Shown here one piece after another: positions 40,789 through 49,872 of a stretch of 64,000 nt of DNA. Made by a program: the position numbers and the translations under genes. Below the pieces are notes generated by a model, which was not told the origin of the DNA, ran no database searches, and saw only the letters and a program-made list of their open reading frames with translations. Every line of letters starts with the position of its first letter. The stretch's first letter is position 1. Source of the DNA: Achromobacter sp. B7 (GTDB lineage: Bacteria > Pseudomonadota > Gammaproteobacteria > Burkholderiales > Burkholderiaceae_B); assembly GCF_003600685.1 (NCBI RefSeq), contig NZ_CP032084.1, positions 1,798,001-1,862,000 of the forward strand, read 5' to 3'.

Positions 40789-41859
40789 GTGGTGGCTAAG
40801 AAACACAAGATTGCGGTGATTCCAGGAGACGGGATTGGCAAGGAGGTCGTGCCGGAAGGCTTGAAGGTGCTGGATGCCGTGGCCAAGCGCTTCGGCATCG
40901 AATTCCAGTGGGATCATTTCGACTGGAGCTGCGACTATTACGCCCAGCACGGCAAGATGATGCCGGACGACTGGAAGGCGCAAATCGGCCAACACGAGGC
41001 CATTTTCTTCGGTTCGATCGGCTGGCCCGCCACCGTGCCCGACCACGAGGCGCTGTGGGGCTCGCTGTTCAAATTCCGTCGCGAATTTGATCAATACATC
41101 AATTTGCGACCAGTGCGCCTGATGCCCGGCGTGCCCTCGCCGCTGGCGGATCGCAAGCCCGGCGACATCGATTTCTTCATCGTCCGCGAAAACACCGAAG
41201 GCGAATACTCCAATAGCGGTGGCCGTCTGTTCGAGGGCACCGAGCGCGAAGTCGTCATTCAAGAAAGCGTGTTCACGCGTATCGGTGCGGACCGCGTGCT
41301 GAAGTTTGCATTCGAGCTTGCCCAAAAGCGCGGCAAGCACCTGACCGCTGCCACCAAATCCAATGGCATTTCGATTTCCATGCCGTGGTGGGACGAGCGC
41401 GTTGCCGACATCGCCGGGAACTATCCGGACGTGCGTTGGGACAAATACCACATCGATATCCTGTGCGCGCATTTCGTGCAGCACCCGGATTGGTTCGACG
41501 TGGTGGTGGCTTCGAATTTGTTTGGCGACATTCTTTCCGACCTTGGGCCGGCTTGCACGGGCACGATCGGTATCGCACCGTCCGCGAACCTGAACCCCGA
41601 GCGCAAGTTCCCGTCCTTGTTCGAGCCGGTTCATGGATCGGCCCCGGACATCTACGGCAAGGGTATCGCCAACCCGATCGGGCAAATCTGGAGCGGCGCG
41701 CTGATGCTTGATTTCCTGGGTTACCCGCAGGCATCGGAAGCGGTGGTGAAGGCAATCGAAACCGTGTTGGCGGAGGGTCCGCGCACACGGGACATGAAGG
41801 GCACCGCGTCGACCGTCGACGTCGGCAACGCCATTGCGTCGCTGATTTCTGCCGGTTGA
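40789..41859 (+). CDS. ttuC: Tartrate dehydrogenase / D-malate dehydrogenase (decarboxylating)
   Basis: A 356-residue beta-decarboxylating dehydrogenase of the IPMDH/ICDH superfamily. VIPGDGIGKEVVPEGL, RPVRLMPG, VRENTEGEYSNSGG and ASNLFGDILSDLGPACTGTIG are visible. The YSNSGG segment and overall length match TtuC/DmlA rather than LeuB. It oxidises tartrate or D-malate with NAD+ and divalent metal. Two GTG codons lie in tandem; the first (40789) follows AAGGAA. Which substrate is physiological cannot be told; dctA in the window could import either acid. Confidence 0.9.
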   Translation: MVAKKHKIAVIPGDGIGKEVVPEGLKVLDAVAKRFGIEFQWDHFDWSCDYYAQHGKMMPDDWKAQIGQHEAIFFGSIGWPATVPDHEALWGSLFKFRREFDQYINLRPVRLMPGVPSPLADRKPGDIDFFIVRENTEGEYSNSGGRLFEGTEREVVIQESVFTRIGADRVLKFAFELAQKRGKHLTAATKSNGISISMPWWDERVADIAGNYPDVRWDKYHIDILCAHFVQHPDWFDVVVASNLFGDILSDLGPACTGTIGIAPSANLNPERKFPSLFEPVHGSAPDIYGKGIANPIGQIWSGALMLDFLGYPQASEAVVKAIETVLAEGPRTRDMKGTASTVDVGNAIASLISAG

Positions 41860-41894
41860 ACGCATTAAGCGGGTACGGCCAATCAGGCTAGTTG

Positions 41895-42872
41895 ATGGAA
41901 CAATTAATCTCTCCCACTTCCGCCGCCCACGTGGGCGGTGGCCGTGCCGACCGCTTCGTGCGCAAGCTTTTCCGTTTGCTGCGTTCGCGCACGCAACGGC
42001 ATAACCAGCATCTGTGGCCCTTCGTGCGGATCTGGCGTGACCGCACGGGCGCCATTTGCGGCTTCCGTGCCTTTGGCCGGTCGTTGCCCTTGACGCCCTT
42101 GTCGCAAGGGTACGACCGCGCCGACGAAACGGTGCACTTGATCCTGAGCGGCCCGTCGGTCGCCCAGATTCCGTACGACCAGCTGGACATACGCGTGGCG
42201 ATGGGCGTGAATGGCGCCATCGCGCTGGCCCGCAAGTTTGATCTGCCGTTCAAGTACTACTGCATCATCGACCAGAATTTCGTGCGGGAACGCATTGAAC
42301 TGGTGCGCGAAATCGTCTCCCGCGACTTGACGCTTTACGTCTTCCCGGAAGTGCTGCGCTACATCATGCAGGGCATCCCGCAGGACCAGATTCGCTGCCG
42401 CATCTGCATTATTGAAATGATCTCCGAACGCGCCTACCAGCGCAGCGCGGCGCCCGCCGTGCTCAAGCGGATTGCCGCCGCCACGCCGGACGTGCAATTG
42501 CTGGACGCCAAGCAGGGGCTGGGCTACAGCTTTGACGCATCGCTAGGCGTGTTCGACGCCGACACCGTGGCCTACGCGGCCTTGCAGGTGCTGGTCTCAG
42601 GCGGGGCGCGGCAGGTGTTCGTGCACGGGCTGGACCTTACCGTGCAAAATGGGCTGCGCTTTTATGACGAGGGCGGCCGTCCCCAGACCAGCCGACTGGC
42701 GCGCAATTTCGCGCACCTGATTGAACCGTCGTTCCGGTTTGCCGCCGCGCAGTGGCGAGCGCGCGGCGTGTCGGTATTCAACCTGTCGCCCGTCAGCGCC
42801 TTGTCGGCCGACATCATCGAACGGCGCGATTGGCAGGCGTTCTTGAAACCGGACGCGCTGAACATGCCATAG
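41895..42872 (+). CDS. WaaZ (RfaZ)-like lipopolysaccharide core biosynthesis protein
   Basis: A 325-residue cytoplasmic protein resembling E. coli WaaZ, linked to adding a third Kdo to the LPS core. Shared features, from memory of WaaZ: the HLILSGPSVAQIP loop (about 83), MGVNGAI, VHGLDLT followed by RFYDE, and the C-terminal FNLSPVSAL. The first roughly 70 residues (basic, RFVRKLFRLLRSRTQRH) have no counterpart I recall in the E. coli protein. The ATG at 41895 is preferred to the TTG just before it. No strong ribosome-binding site; 35 bp after ttuC. It is far from other LPS genes in the window. Transferase activity is inferred. Confidence 0.72.
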   Translation: MEQLISPTSAAHVGGGRADRFVRKLFRLLRSRTQRHNQHLWPFVRIWRDRTGAICGFRAFGRSLPLTPLSQGYDRADETVHLILSGPSVAQIPYDQLDIRVAMGVNGAIALARKFDLPFKYYCIIDQNFVRERIELVREIVSRDLTLYVFPEVLRYIMQGIPQDQIRCRICIIEMISERAYQRSAAPAVLKRIAAATPDVQLLDAKQGLGYSFDASLGVFDADTVAYAALQVLVSGGARQVFVHGLDLTVQNGLRFYDEGGRPQTSRLARNFAHLIEPSFRFAAAQWRARGVSVFNLSPVSALSADIIERRDWQAFLKPDALNMP

Positions 42873-42896
42873 TCGCGCACGGCCAACCGCCGGGTA

Positions 42897-42934
42897 AAAA
42901 AAAGGGCGCCAGCGAAATCGCTGGCGCCCTTTTT
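42897..42934. terminator. Bidirectional terminator between waaZ-like gene and emrB
   Basis: A perfect 12-bp stem GGGCGCCAGCGA / TCGCTGGCGCCC with two-base loop, flanked by seven A on the left and five T on the right. It serves two convergent genes. Confidence 0.93.
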
Positions 42935-42958
42935 ATTTCACCGCGGCCCGGCGCGGCG

Positions 42959-44575
42959 TCAGTGCGCGCCTGCCGCCGCTTCCGCTGCACCGCCGTCCCC
43001 TGCCTTGGACGAACGGGGGCGCGCAAACCAGACCAGGCCCGTCAGCATCAAGAAGATGACGGCCGACGCATAGAACACGTCCACCGCCGACATCGTGAAC
43101 GCCTGCGCGTTGATCAGGCCGTCAACCATGCTCAGGGCCTGCTGATGCGACACGCCCAGGCCGTTTTGCAACGTGTCGACCGTCTGGTCGAAAGCCTGCT
43201 GGCCAGGCTTGGCAATTTCGGTCAGCTGCGAGTGGTGCATGGTGGCGCGGTTTTCCCACAGCGTGGTGGCGATCGACGTGCCGAACGCGCCCGCCGTCAG
43301 CCGCAGGAAGTTTGACAGGCCCGACGCAGCGGGTATGCGCCAGGGTTCGATGCTGGACAGCGTGATGGACGTCAGCGGCACGAAGAACGCCGCCATTGCC
43401 GCGCCCTGGATGATGGTGGGCAGCATCAACGTGCGCACGTCGGTCTGCGTGTTGAACCCGGACCGCATGAAGCACACCAGCGCGAAGATCAGGAACGCCA
43501 CGGTCACGATCTGGCGCGGGTCGCGCGTGGCCAGCATCTTGCCGACGATAGGCGTCAGCAAGATGGCCAGCAGCCCCACCGGCGCGGTCACCAGGCCGGC
43601 GTAGGTGGCGGTGTAGCCCATATTGCTTTGCAGCCACAGCGGCAGCAGCACCACGTTGCCGAAGAACACGCCGTAAGCCACGGCCAAGGTCAGTGCGCCC
43701 ACGGTGAAGTTGCGGACCTTGAACAGGCGCAAGTCCACCACCGGGTGGGCGTCGGTCAATTCCCAGATCAGGAAGAATACGAACGCCACAAAGGCCGTCG
43801 CCGCCAGTGCGATGATGGTCGGGCTGGCGAACCAATCCAGTTCCTTGCCCTTGTCCAGCATGATTTGCAGCGCGCCCACCCAGACCACCAGCAACACCAG
43901 GCCCAGCTTGTCGATGGGCAGCTTGCGCGTGACCGATTCGCGGTTGCCGTAGATGCGCCAGCTGATCCAGGCGGCCAGCAAGCCCACCGGGACGTTGATG
44001 TAGAAGATCCACGGCCAGGTGTAGTTGTCGGAAATCCAGCCTCCCAGCAGCGGCCCTGCCACGGGCGCGACCAGCGTGGTCATGGACCACACCGCCAGCG
44101 CCATGCCCGCCTTGGACTTGGGGAAGCTGGCCAGCATCAGCGTTTGCGACAGCGGAATCATCGGCCCGGCCACCGCGCCCTGCAACACCCGAAACGCGAT
44201 CAGCGCTTCCAGCGACGGCGCAAAGCCGCACAGCCACGAGGCCAGCACGAACAGCAACGTCGAGATCAGGAACAGACGCACCTGCCCGAAACGCTGAGTC
44301 AGCCACCCGGTCAAGGGCACCGTGATGGCGTTGGCAACGGCGAACGACGTAATGACCCAGGTGCCCTGGCTGGTGCTCACGCCCAGGTCGCCGGAAATCG
44401 TGGGGATGGACACGTTCGCAATCGACGTGTCCAGCACGTTCATGAACACCGCCGTGGACAGCGCGATGGACCCGATGATGCGGGCCGCGCCTTCCAGGGG
44501 CGGGTGGGTGCCCGGCGGGCGGGCGGGTTCGACGGGGGGCGCGCCAGCGCCCGCGGGCTGGGCGGTCGTGCTCAT
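42959..44575 (-). CDS. emrB: Drug:H+ antiporter, MFS DHA2 family (EmrB type)
   Basis: A 538-residue inner-membrane antiporter with 14 predicted helices. Motif C/signature region VFMNVLDTSIANVSIPTI in TM1, GWLTQRFGQVRLF in loop 2-3, and motif C-like GPLLGGWISDNYTWPWIFYINVP in TM5. With EmrA and an outer-membrane channel it pumps hydrophobic drugs straight out of the cell. The ATG overlaps the emrA stop (ATGA). Last gene of the marR-nodT-emrA-emrB operon. Confidence 0.94.
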   Translation of the reverse strand: MSTTAQPAGAGAPPVEPARPPGTHPPLEGAARIIGSIALSTAVFMNVLDTSIANVSIPTISGDLGVSTSQGTWVITSFAVANAITVPLTGWLTQRFGQVRLFLISTLLFVLASWLCGFAPSLEALIAFRVLQGAVAGPMIPLSQTLMLASFPKSKAGMALAVWSMTTLVAPVAGPLLGGWISDNYTWPWIFYINVPVGLLAAWISWRIYGNRESVTRKLPIDKLGLVLLVVWVGALQIMLDKGKELDWFASPTIIALAATAFVAFVFFLIWELTDAHPVVDLRLFKVRNFTVGALTLAVAYGVFFGNVVLLPLWLQSNMGYTATYAGLVTAPVGLLAILLTPIVGKMLATRDPRQIVTVAFLIFALVCFMRSGFNTQTDVRTLMLPTIIQGAAMAAFFVPLTSITLSSIEPWRIPAASGLSNFLRLTAGAFGTSIATTLWENRATMHHSQLTEIAKPGQQAFDQTVDTLQNGLGVSHQQALSMVDGLINAQAFTMSAVDVFYASAVIFLMLTGLVWFARPRSSKAGDGGAAEAAAGAH

Positions 44576-45765
44576 GATGCGAGGTTGTCGTCGATGATTT
44601 TCTTGATCATGGCGTCGACGTCGTCGTGCGCGGGTTCGAAGGCGCGCGTGGACCAGGCGGGCTCATTGCGCACGGCTTGCGTCAGCGCTTCGCCGTCTTG
44701 TTGGCCGACGTCCACTTCCACGTCCATCGACAGGCCGACGCGCAACGGGTGCGTCTTCAGGTCTTCGGGGTCGAGCAGGATGCGCACGGGCACGCGCTGC
44801 ACGACCTTGATCCAGTTGCCCGTGGCGTTCTGCGCGGGCAAGAGCGCGAAGGCGCTGCCGGTGCCGGCATCCAGGCCGGCTACCTTGCCGTGATAAACGA
44901 CCGAGCTGCCGTAAAGGTCGGCCACCATCTTGACCGGCTGGCCGATGCGCATCTTGCGCAACTGGCCTTCCTTGAAGTTGGCTTCCACCCAGACCTGGTC
45001 CAGCGGCACCACGGTCATCAGCGCGGTGCCCGGGGCCACGCGCTGCCCCACTTGCGCGCTGCGGCGGGCGATGACGCCACCCACCGGCGCGGGCAGCACC
45101 GTACGCGACTGGGCCAGCCACGCGTTGCGCAAGCCCGCGGCGGCTTGCAGCACGTCGGGGTGATTGGCAACGGTCGTGCCTTGCGTCAGCGCCTGGTTGG
45201 TGGCCAGCTTGGCGCGCGATGCGGCCAGCGCGGCGCGGGCCTGTGCCAGACCGGACTGCGCCGACTTCAGCGCGGCTTCGGCGTGCAGGATTTCTTCACC
45301 GCTGACGCCGCCCGACTTGGCCAGTTGCTGGCGACGGGTGACGTCGCTTTGCGCGCGGGTCAGCTCGGCCTGGGCGCGCAGGATGTCGGCATTGCGCAGA
45401 TCGACGTCGGCGGCCAGCGCATCGTTCTGCACGTAGTAGGTGCGAACCTGACGCACCATCTGCGCCAGCTTGGCCTGCGCCTGTTGCAGGGCCACGTCGG
45501 TGTCGGCCGGGTCCAGGCGCACCAGCGGCTGGCCGGCGGCGACGGTTTCGGTATCGTCGGCCTCGATGGCGATCACGGTGCCGGGCACTTGCGGCGTAAT
45601 CTGCACCAGGTTGCCGTGCACGTAGGCGTCGTCGGTGCTTTCAAAGTGGGAGCCAAACAGGAACCACCAGATGGCGTAGGCGATGGCGATAAGAATGAAG
45701 ACGCCGGAGGCCAGCAGCAAGAGGCGTTTGCGGGCGGGATTGGCGGTGGGGGTGGCAGCGTTCAT
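44572..45765 (-). CDS. emrA: Membrane fusion protein (HlyD/EmrA family)
   Basis: A 397-residue periplasmic adaptor. One N-terminal TM helix (about 14-36), the biotinyl-lipoyl halves (STDDAYVHGNLVQITPQVPG at about 44 and APVGGVIARRSAQVGQRV), and a long coiled-coil hairpin rich in Ala/Gln/Leu between. It bridges EmrB and the outer-membrane factor. The start at 45765 begins the short cytoplasmic tail; the upstream frame overlaps nodT. Lies 22 bp after nodT. Confidence 0.93.
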   Translation of the reverse strand: MNAATPTANPARKRLLLLASGVFILIAIAYAIWWFLFGSHFESTDDAYVHGNLVQITPQVPGTVIAIEADDTETVAAGQPLVRLDPADTDVALQQAQAKLAQMVRQVRTYYVQNDALAADVDLRNADILRAQAELTRAQSDVTRRQQLAKSGGVSGEEILHAEAALKSAQSGLAQARAALAASRAKLATNQALTQGTTVANHPDVLQAAAGLRNAWLAQSRTVLPAPVGGVIARRSAQVGQRVAPGTALMTVVPLDQVWVEANFKEGQLRKMRIGQPVKMVADLYGSSVVYHGKVAGLDAGTGSAFALLPAQNATGNWIKVVQRVPVRILLDPEDLKTHPLRVGLSMDVEVDVGQQDGEALTQAVRNEPAWSTRAFEPAHDDVDAMIKKIIDDNLAS

Positions 45766-45787
45766 GACGTCTGAATCCGAGGATCGT

Positions 45788-47233
45788 TCAATGAATGGGG
45801 TTCGTGGCCGGGGCGGCCTGCGCGGCTTGCGCGGTGTCCGTGGGGACGGGCGGGGTGTAGCCGCCGCCCAGCGCATTGGCAAGATTGGCGTCAAGCTGGT
45901 AGGCGCGGATACGCAGATCGGTATCCATGCGCGCCTGCGTCAGCACGCCGGTTTGCGCGATCAGCACGGTGATGTAGTTGCCCAGCCCCGCCTTGTAGCG
46001 GTTAACGGCCAGGTCGTACGCGGCTTCGATGGCCTCGCGGGCCTGGCGCTGTTGGGTGCGTTCCTGTTCCAACAGGCGCAGCCCGTCCAGCGCGTCGGCC
46101 ACTTGATGCACGGCGTCCAGCACGGCCTGGTTGTAGTCAGACACGGCAAGGTCCGCGTCGGCGCGGCGGCCGGCCAGGTTGGCGTTCAATTCGCCACCGT
46201 GGAAGATCGGCAACGTGACGGCCGGGCCGAAGCCGGCAGTGCGGGCGGCAGCGCCAAGCAGGTTGCCCGTGCCCAATGCCTGGAAGCCGGCGAATGCCGT
46301 CAAGTTGACGTTGGGATAGAACTCGGCCTTGGCGGTATCGATGGCGCTGCGCGCGGCTTCGGCGCGCCAGCGCGAGGCCACGACGTCGGGCCGGTGGCCC
46401 AGCAGGTCCAGGGGGATGGCCGTGGGCACGACGCCCGCGGGGGCGGTCAGGTCCACCGCAACCAGCGACTGCCCGCGCTGCGGGCCCGCGCCGGCCAGCG
46501 CCGCAACCTGGTTGCGCAGCTGCGCCAGCGTGGTTTCCGTCTGGGTCAGTTCAACCTTGCCGGCTGCCAACGAGGACTCAGCCTGCTTCACTTCCACCTG
46601 CGTGTCCAGCCCGGCGCTATAACGGCCCTGGGTCAGGGACAAGACGTCAGCGCGCTGCGCGATCACGCGCTTGAGCACGTCGCGTTGGGCAAAGGCGTTT
46701 TGCAGGTTCAGGTAGGCGCGTACGGTGGCGCTGGCGAGCATGTTGCGCGCGGCCTGGGCGTCGGCGGTGGCGGCTTCGCGCTCGGACACGGCCGACTTCA
46801 GGCGCGAACGGTTCTTGCCCCAGAAATCCAGTTCATAACTGAAATCGAGCGCCAGCCGGTTGTCGCTGACGACGGTGCCGCCCAGCGGGGCCGGGTAGAT
46901 GTAGTCGGCCGACAGGTGTTCGCGATTCAGGGAGTAGTTGGCGTCCACGCGGGGCATCAGCGGGGCGCGGGCAGAGCTGACGGCGGCGTTGGCCTTGGCC
47001 AGTCGCGCTTGGGCAGCGCTCATTGAGGGGCTGTTGGCCAGCGCTTCGTCCATCAGGGCGTTGAGCTGGCGGTCGCCGTAGCGTTGCCACCATTGCGTGT
47101 TGGGCCAGGCCGTGTCGTGAGCCGTCAGCCCCAGTGTGGCCGCATCCAGCGCTACAACGGGTTCGGGCCCGGGTTCCATCAGTGCGCAGCCGCTAAGTGC
47201 CAGCACCAATACGGTAGAAAGAAGGCGTTTCAT
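45788..47233 (-). CDS. Outer membrane efflux lipoprotein (NodT/OprM family)
   Basis: A 481-residue outer-membrane factor. The signal peptide ends in the lipobox LSGC near residue 16, so it is a lipoprotein. Two OEP repeats, with QWWQRYGDRQLNALMDEALANSP and RADADLAVSDYNQAVLDAV, predict the TolC-like trimeric barrel and tunnel. It completes the EmrAB pump to the outside. The start at 47233 is fixed by the signal peptide. A palindromic MarR-type operator lies 37-50 bp upstream. Confidence 0.92.
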   Translation of the reverse strand: MKRLLSTVLVLALSGCALMEPGPEPVVALDAATLGLTAHDTAWPNTQWWQRYGDRQLNALMDEALANSPSMSAAQARLAKANAAVSSARAPLMPRVDANYSLNREHLSADYIYPAPLGGTVVSDNRLALDFSYELDFWGKNRSRLKSAVSEREAATADAQAARNMLASATVRAYLNLQNAFAQRDVLKRVIAQRADVLSLTQGRYSAGLDTQVEVKQAESSLAAGKVELTQTETTLAQLRNQVAALAGAGPQRGQSLVAVDLTAPAGVVPTAIPLDLLGHRPDVVASRWRAEAARSAIDTAKAEFYPNVNLTAFAGFQALGTGNLLGAAARTAGFGPAVTLPIFHGGELNANLAGRRADADLAVSDYNQAVLDAVHQVADALDGLRLLEQERTQQRQAREAIEAAYDLAVNRYKAGLGNYITVLIAQTGVLTQARMDTDLRIRAYQLDANLANALGGGYTPPVPTDTAQAAQAAPATNPIH

Positions 47234-47269
47234 CCTGACTGTTTGCTGAAAGTAATTGATTAATCTGTA

Positions 47270-47283
47270 TTTGCCTAGGCAAA
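47270..47283. promoter_or_regulatory. Probable MarR operator in front of nodT
   Basis: TTTGCCTAGGCAAA is a perfect 14-bp palindrome in the marR-nodT gap. Its core TGCCTAG recurs in the dyad inside the marR promoter, so the same regulator probably binds both. Confidence 0.7.
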
Positions 47284-47339
47284 CATTATGCCAAATAAAA
47301 ACCCCGGTTCCGGGGGCAAGCAATGGGGGACTGGCGGCG

Positions 47340-47846
47340 TCACCGTTCCGGCGCCGTGCCCGAGGCCGAGCCGTTGGCGATCATGCGACGCAGGAAATGC
47401 ATCAGCTGCGTTACTTCATCGGCCGAAAAACCGCGCAGGTGATGATTGAGCGAACGGGCGATGTTGGGCGCGATTTCGCGGGCCTTGGCTTCGCCCAGTT
47501 CCGTCAATTCAATCTTCACGACACGGCGGTCCTGCTGGCTGCGGTTACGCCGCAGCAGGCCTTTTGCCTCTAAGCGGTCAAGCGCGCGGGTCATGGCGCC
47601 GGTGTCCATGTCGTTCAGGCGGGCCAGTTCGGCCGGGGTGTCGGCGCGCCCCAGAAAGACCATGGCCAGCGGACGCCATTGCATCGCGGTCAGGTCAAGC
47701 GGGGCCATTTCCTGGTCCAGCATTCGGGTCAGCGAGTGATAGACCAGCTTGATGAGGTAGCCGGCGTTCTCTTCCCCCATGCAGCGGTGATCGCTGCGGT
47801 AATGGACGGGGGAATCGGCGGCGGGCGGGGCAGTTTCGGCATTCAT
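47340..47846 (-). CDS. MarR-family transcriptional regulator of the efflux operon
   Basis: A 168-residue winged-helix repressor. The DNA-binding part is TPAELARLNDMDTGAMTRALDRLEAKGLLRRNRSQQDRRVVKIELTELG (about residues 68-115 are HTH and wing). MarR proteins of this kind (EmrR, FarR) release DNA on binding the drugs the pump exports. The gene is first in the operon, 106 bp before nodT. Its ATG follows a TAAAAT -10 by 7 bases with no Shine-Dalgarno, so the mRNA may be leaderless. Autoregulation is expected from the operator in its promoter. Confidence 0.92.
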   Translation of the reverse strand: MNAETAPPAADSPVHYRSDHRCMGEENAGYLIKLVYHSLTRMLDQEMAPLDLTAMQWRPLAMVFLGRADTPAELARLNDMDTGAMTRALDRLEAKGLLRRNRSQQDRRVVKIELTELGEAKAREIAPNIARSLNHHLRGFSADEVTQLMHFLRRMIANGSASGTAPER

Positions 47847-47853
47847 GGGCCGA

Positions 47854-47881
47854 ATTTTACTGCCTAGTCAGTTATTGTCAA
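47854..47881 (-). promoter_or_regulatory. marR promoter with embedded operator
   Basis: On the minus strand: TTGACA (47881-47876), 16-bp spacer, TAAAAT (47859-47854). The dyad ACTGACTAGGCAGT occupies 47872-47859, filling most of the spacer, so bound repressor would block RNA polymerase. The -35 overlaps the last bases of the neighbouring permease gene. Confidence 0.78.
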
Positions 47882-48765
47882 GACTGCGAATTCGGCGCGT
47901 TATGGGCCTCGGGCGCGCCCTTGCGCAGGCCCGACCAGACGATTGCGGCGACGATCAGGGCCGCGCCCGCCATCATGCGCGGCGTGGGTTCCTGGCTGAA
48001 CAGCGCCCATGCAAAGGCAATGGCATAGACCGGTTCCAGCGCAATCACCAGCCCGGCCGTGCGTGCGTTAAGCCGCGTCAGGCTGGAGACAAACAGGTAG
48101 TGCGACAGCCCCGTGCAGAACACGCCCAGCAAGGCCAGCCAGAACCAGTCCACCGCCGGCAGCGCCGGCAGCTGGCCCACCGCAAACGGCACCATCACCA
48201 ACGCCACGACGACGTTTTGCCAGCAGGCCACCTGCATCGGGTCCATGCCGGACGCAGAGCGGCGGTTGCTCAGGGCAAGCAGTGCAAACGTCAGGCCGGA
48301 CAACAAGCCCCAGGCCAGGCCGATGGTGCCCTGGTCCGCCAGGTCGAAAGACGGGGTGACCAGGATGAGCCCGGCCGTGACCAGACCCAGCAACATCCAT
48401 TCGCCGGCGCGGATGCGTTCGCGAAAGAGCAGGCCTTCGAATAGCGTGATGAAGGCCGGGAAGCTGGCGAAGCCCAGCGTGGCAATGGCGATGCCCCCGA
48501 CCTTGACCGAAATGAAGAACGTGACCCAGTGCGCGGCCAGCAGCGCGCCGGCCAGTACCAGCACGAATAGTTGCGCGGGCGTCAGCACACCCAGCAGCGG
48601 CTTGCCGCGCAGCCGGGCAAAGACCCCCAGCGAAATTACCGCGAAGAGGGCGCGACCCAGCGTGATGACGGCGGCGCTGGCTTGTATCAACTCGCCGAAA
48701 ACGCCGGTCAGGCCGAAAAGCACGGCGGCAATATGGATATTCGTTAGAGCGCGTTGTCGGGTCAT
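47878..48765 (-). CDS. DMT-superfamily permease (EamA domains)
   Basis: A 295-residue protein with ten predicted helices in two EamA repeats. HWVTFFISVKVGGIAIATLGFASFPAFITLFEGLLFRE is the end of repeat one and VIALEPVYAIAFAWALFSQEPTPRMMAGAALIVAA the end of repeat two. Such proteins export or import small metabolites; the substrate is unknown. The start at 48765 (MTRQRALTNIH) is chosen over further upstream ATGs because TM1 begins soon after. It diverges from a second DMT permease 72 bp away. Its 3' end overlaps the marR -35 box. Confidence 0.88.
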   Translation of the reverse strand: MTRQRALTNIHIAAVLFGLTGVFGELIQASAAVITLGRALFAVISLGVFARLRGKPLLGVLTPAQLFVLVLAGALLAAHWVTFFISVKVGGIAIATLGFASFPAFITLFEGLLFRERIRAGEWMLLGLVTAGLILVTPSFDLADQGTIGLAWGLLSGLTFALLALSNRRSASGMDPMQVACWQNVVVALVMVPFAVGQLPALPAVDWFWLALLGVFCTGLSHYLFVSSLTRLNARTAGLVIALEPVYAIAFAWALFSQEPTPRMMAGAALIVAAIVWSGLRKGAPEAHNAPNSQS

Positions 48766-48825
48766 GCCTGGGGTGTCGATGCCAAAAAGCGATGTTGGGG
48801 CGTGCAAATCGGCTTGCACTGAATC

Positions 48826-48831
48826 TAAAAT
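48826..48831 (+). promoter_or_regulatory. -10-like TAAAAT before second DMT permease
   Basis: TAAAAT ends 6 bases before the ATG at 48838. No Shine-Dalgarno lies between. A possible leaderless start. Confidence 0.3.
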
Positions 48832-48837
48832 CATCGC

Positions 48838-49821
48838 ATGAATCGTATTGCCAAGCTTTTGCCGCTTTATAGCCCGTCCGGTCGCGTGGCCGGAATCCTC
48901 ATGGCGATGCTTGGCGCGGTGCTGTTTTCCGCGAAGGCGATTGTCGTCAAGTTCACCTATCGCTATGGGATTGACGCCGTTACGTTGATCGCCTTTCGCA
49001 TGCTGTTCGCGATGCCGTTCTTCGCGGCGGTGGCCTGGTATCAGTCGCGCCGCGCCGCGCGGGGCGAGATCGTCGTCATGACTCCGAAGGAGCGCGTGCA
49101 GGTCATCGTGCTGGGGCTGCTGGGCTATTACCTGTCCAGCTTCCTGGATTTTCTGGGGCTGCGCTATATCACCGCCAGCCTTGAACGCTTGATCCTGTTT
49201 CTGTCGCCATCGCTGGTGGTGCTGCTGTCCGCGTTCTGGTTCAAGCGGCCCATCGAGCGCCGGCAGTGGCTGGCCATGGTGCTGTCTTATACGGGCGTGG
49301 TGCTGGTGTTTGCCCACGACCTGTCCTTCGGTGCCGGCAACGAGGTGCTGTTAGGGTCTTTGTTCGTTTTTGGCTCGGCGGCAAGCTATTCTGTGTACCT
49401 GATTTGTTCGGGCGAACTGATCAAGCGGGTCGGGCCGACGCGCCTGGTGGCCTACGCCATGCTGGTGTCGTGCATCGCCTGCATCATCCAGTTTTTTGTG
49501 ATCCACCCCCCGTCAATGTTGATCCAGCCGGCGGGTGTGTATGGATATTCCGTTATTCACGCCACCTTGAACACGGTGGTGCCGGTGTTCATGCTGATGT
49601 GGGCGGTATCGCTGATCGGCGCGCCGACGGCCTCGTTGCTGGGCATGATGGGGCCGGTGTCGGTGTTGTTCCTGGCGTCGTGGTTCCTGGACGAGCCCAT
49701 CACGGTATGGCAGATGGCGGGCACGGCCTTGGTGTTGACCGGCGTATTCGCATTGATGGGCGGCGGCGCCGGCAAAGCGGCAACGGTCGCCCCGCGCGAG
49801 GCCCCGCTGCCGCCGCGTTGA
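48838..49821 (+). CDS. DMT-superfamily permease (EamA domains), divergent copy
   Basis: A 327-residue protein with ten predicted helices in two EamA repeats (ITASLERLILFLSPSLVVLLSAFWFKRP and LLGMMGPVSVLFLASWFLDEP at the repeat ends). It shares the fold with the divergently encoded permease but little direct similarity, so it is an independent family member. Substrate unknown. A -10-like TAAAAT just before the ATG, and no ribosome-binding site. The quinone oxidoreductase follows after 51 bp. Confidence 0.88.
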   Translation: MNRIAKLLPLYSPSGRVAGILMAMLGAVLFSAKAIVVKFTYRYGIDAVTLIAFRMLFAMPFFAAVAWYQSRRAARGEIVVMTPKERVQVIVLGLLGYYLSSFLDFLGLRYITASLERLILFLSPSLVVLLSAFWFKRPIERRQWLAMVLSYTGVVLVFAHDLSFGAGNEVLLGSLFVFGSAASYSVYLICSGELIKRVGPTRLVAYAMLVSCIACIIQFFVIHPPSMLIQPAGVYGYSVIHATLNTVVPVFMLMWAVSLIGAPTASLLGMMGPVSVLFLASWFLDEPITVWQMAGTALVLTGVFALMGGGAGKAATVAPREAPLPPR

Positions 49822-49872
49822 AATCTGGTTTTCTTGGTTTATTCGCATCACTTTCATTTAAAGGAGGCCAGC

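Noticed and set aside
49834..49872. Upstream start for the quinone oxidoreductase
   Set aside because: AAAGGAGG is correctly spaced for the ATG at 49873 and would lie inside the longer frame.
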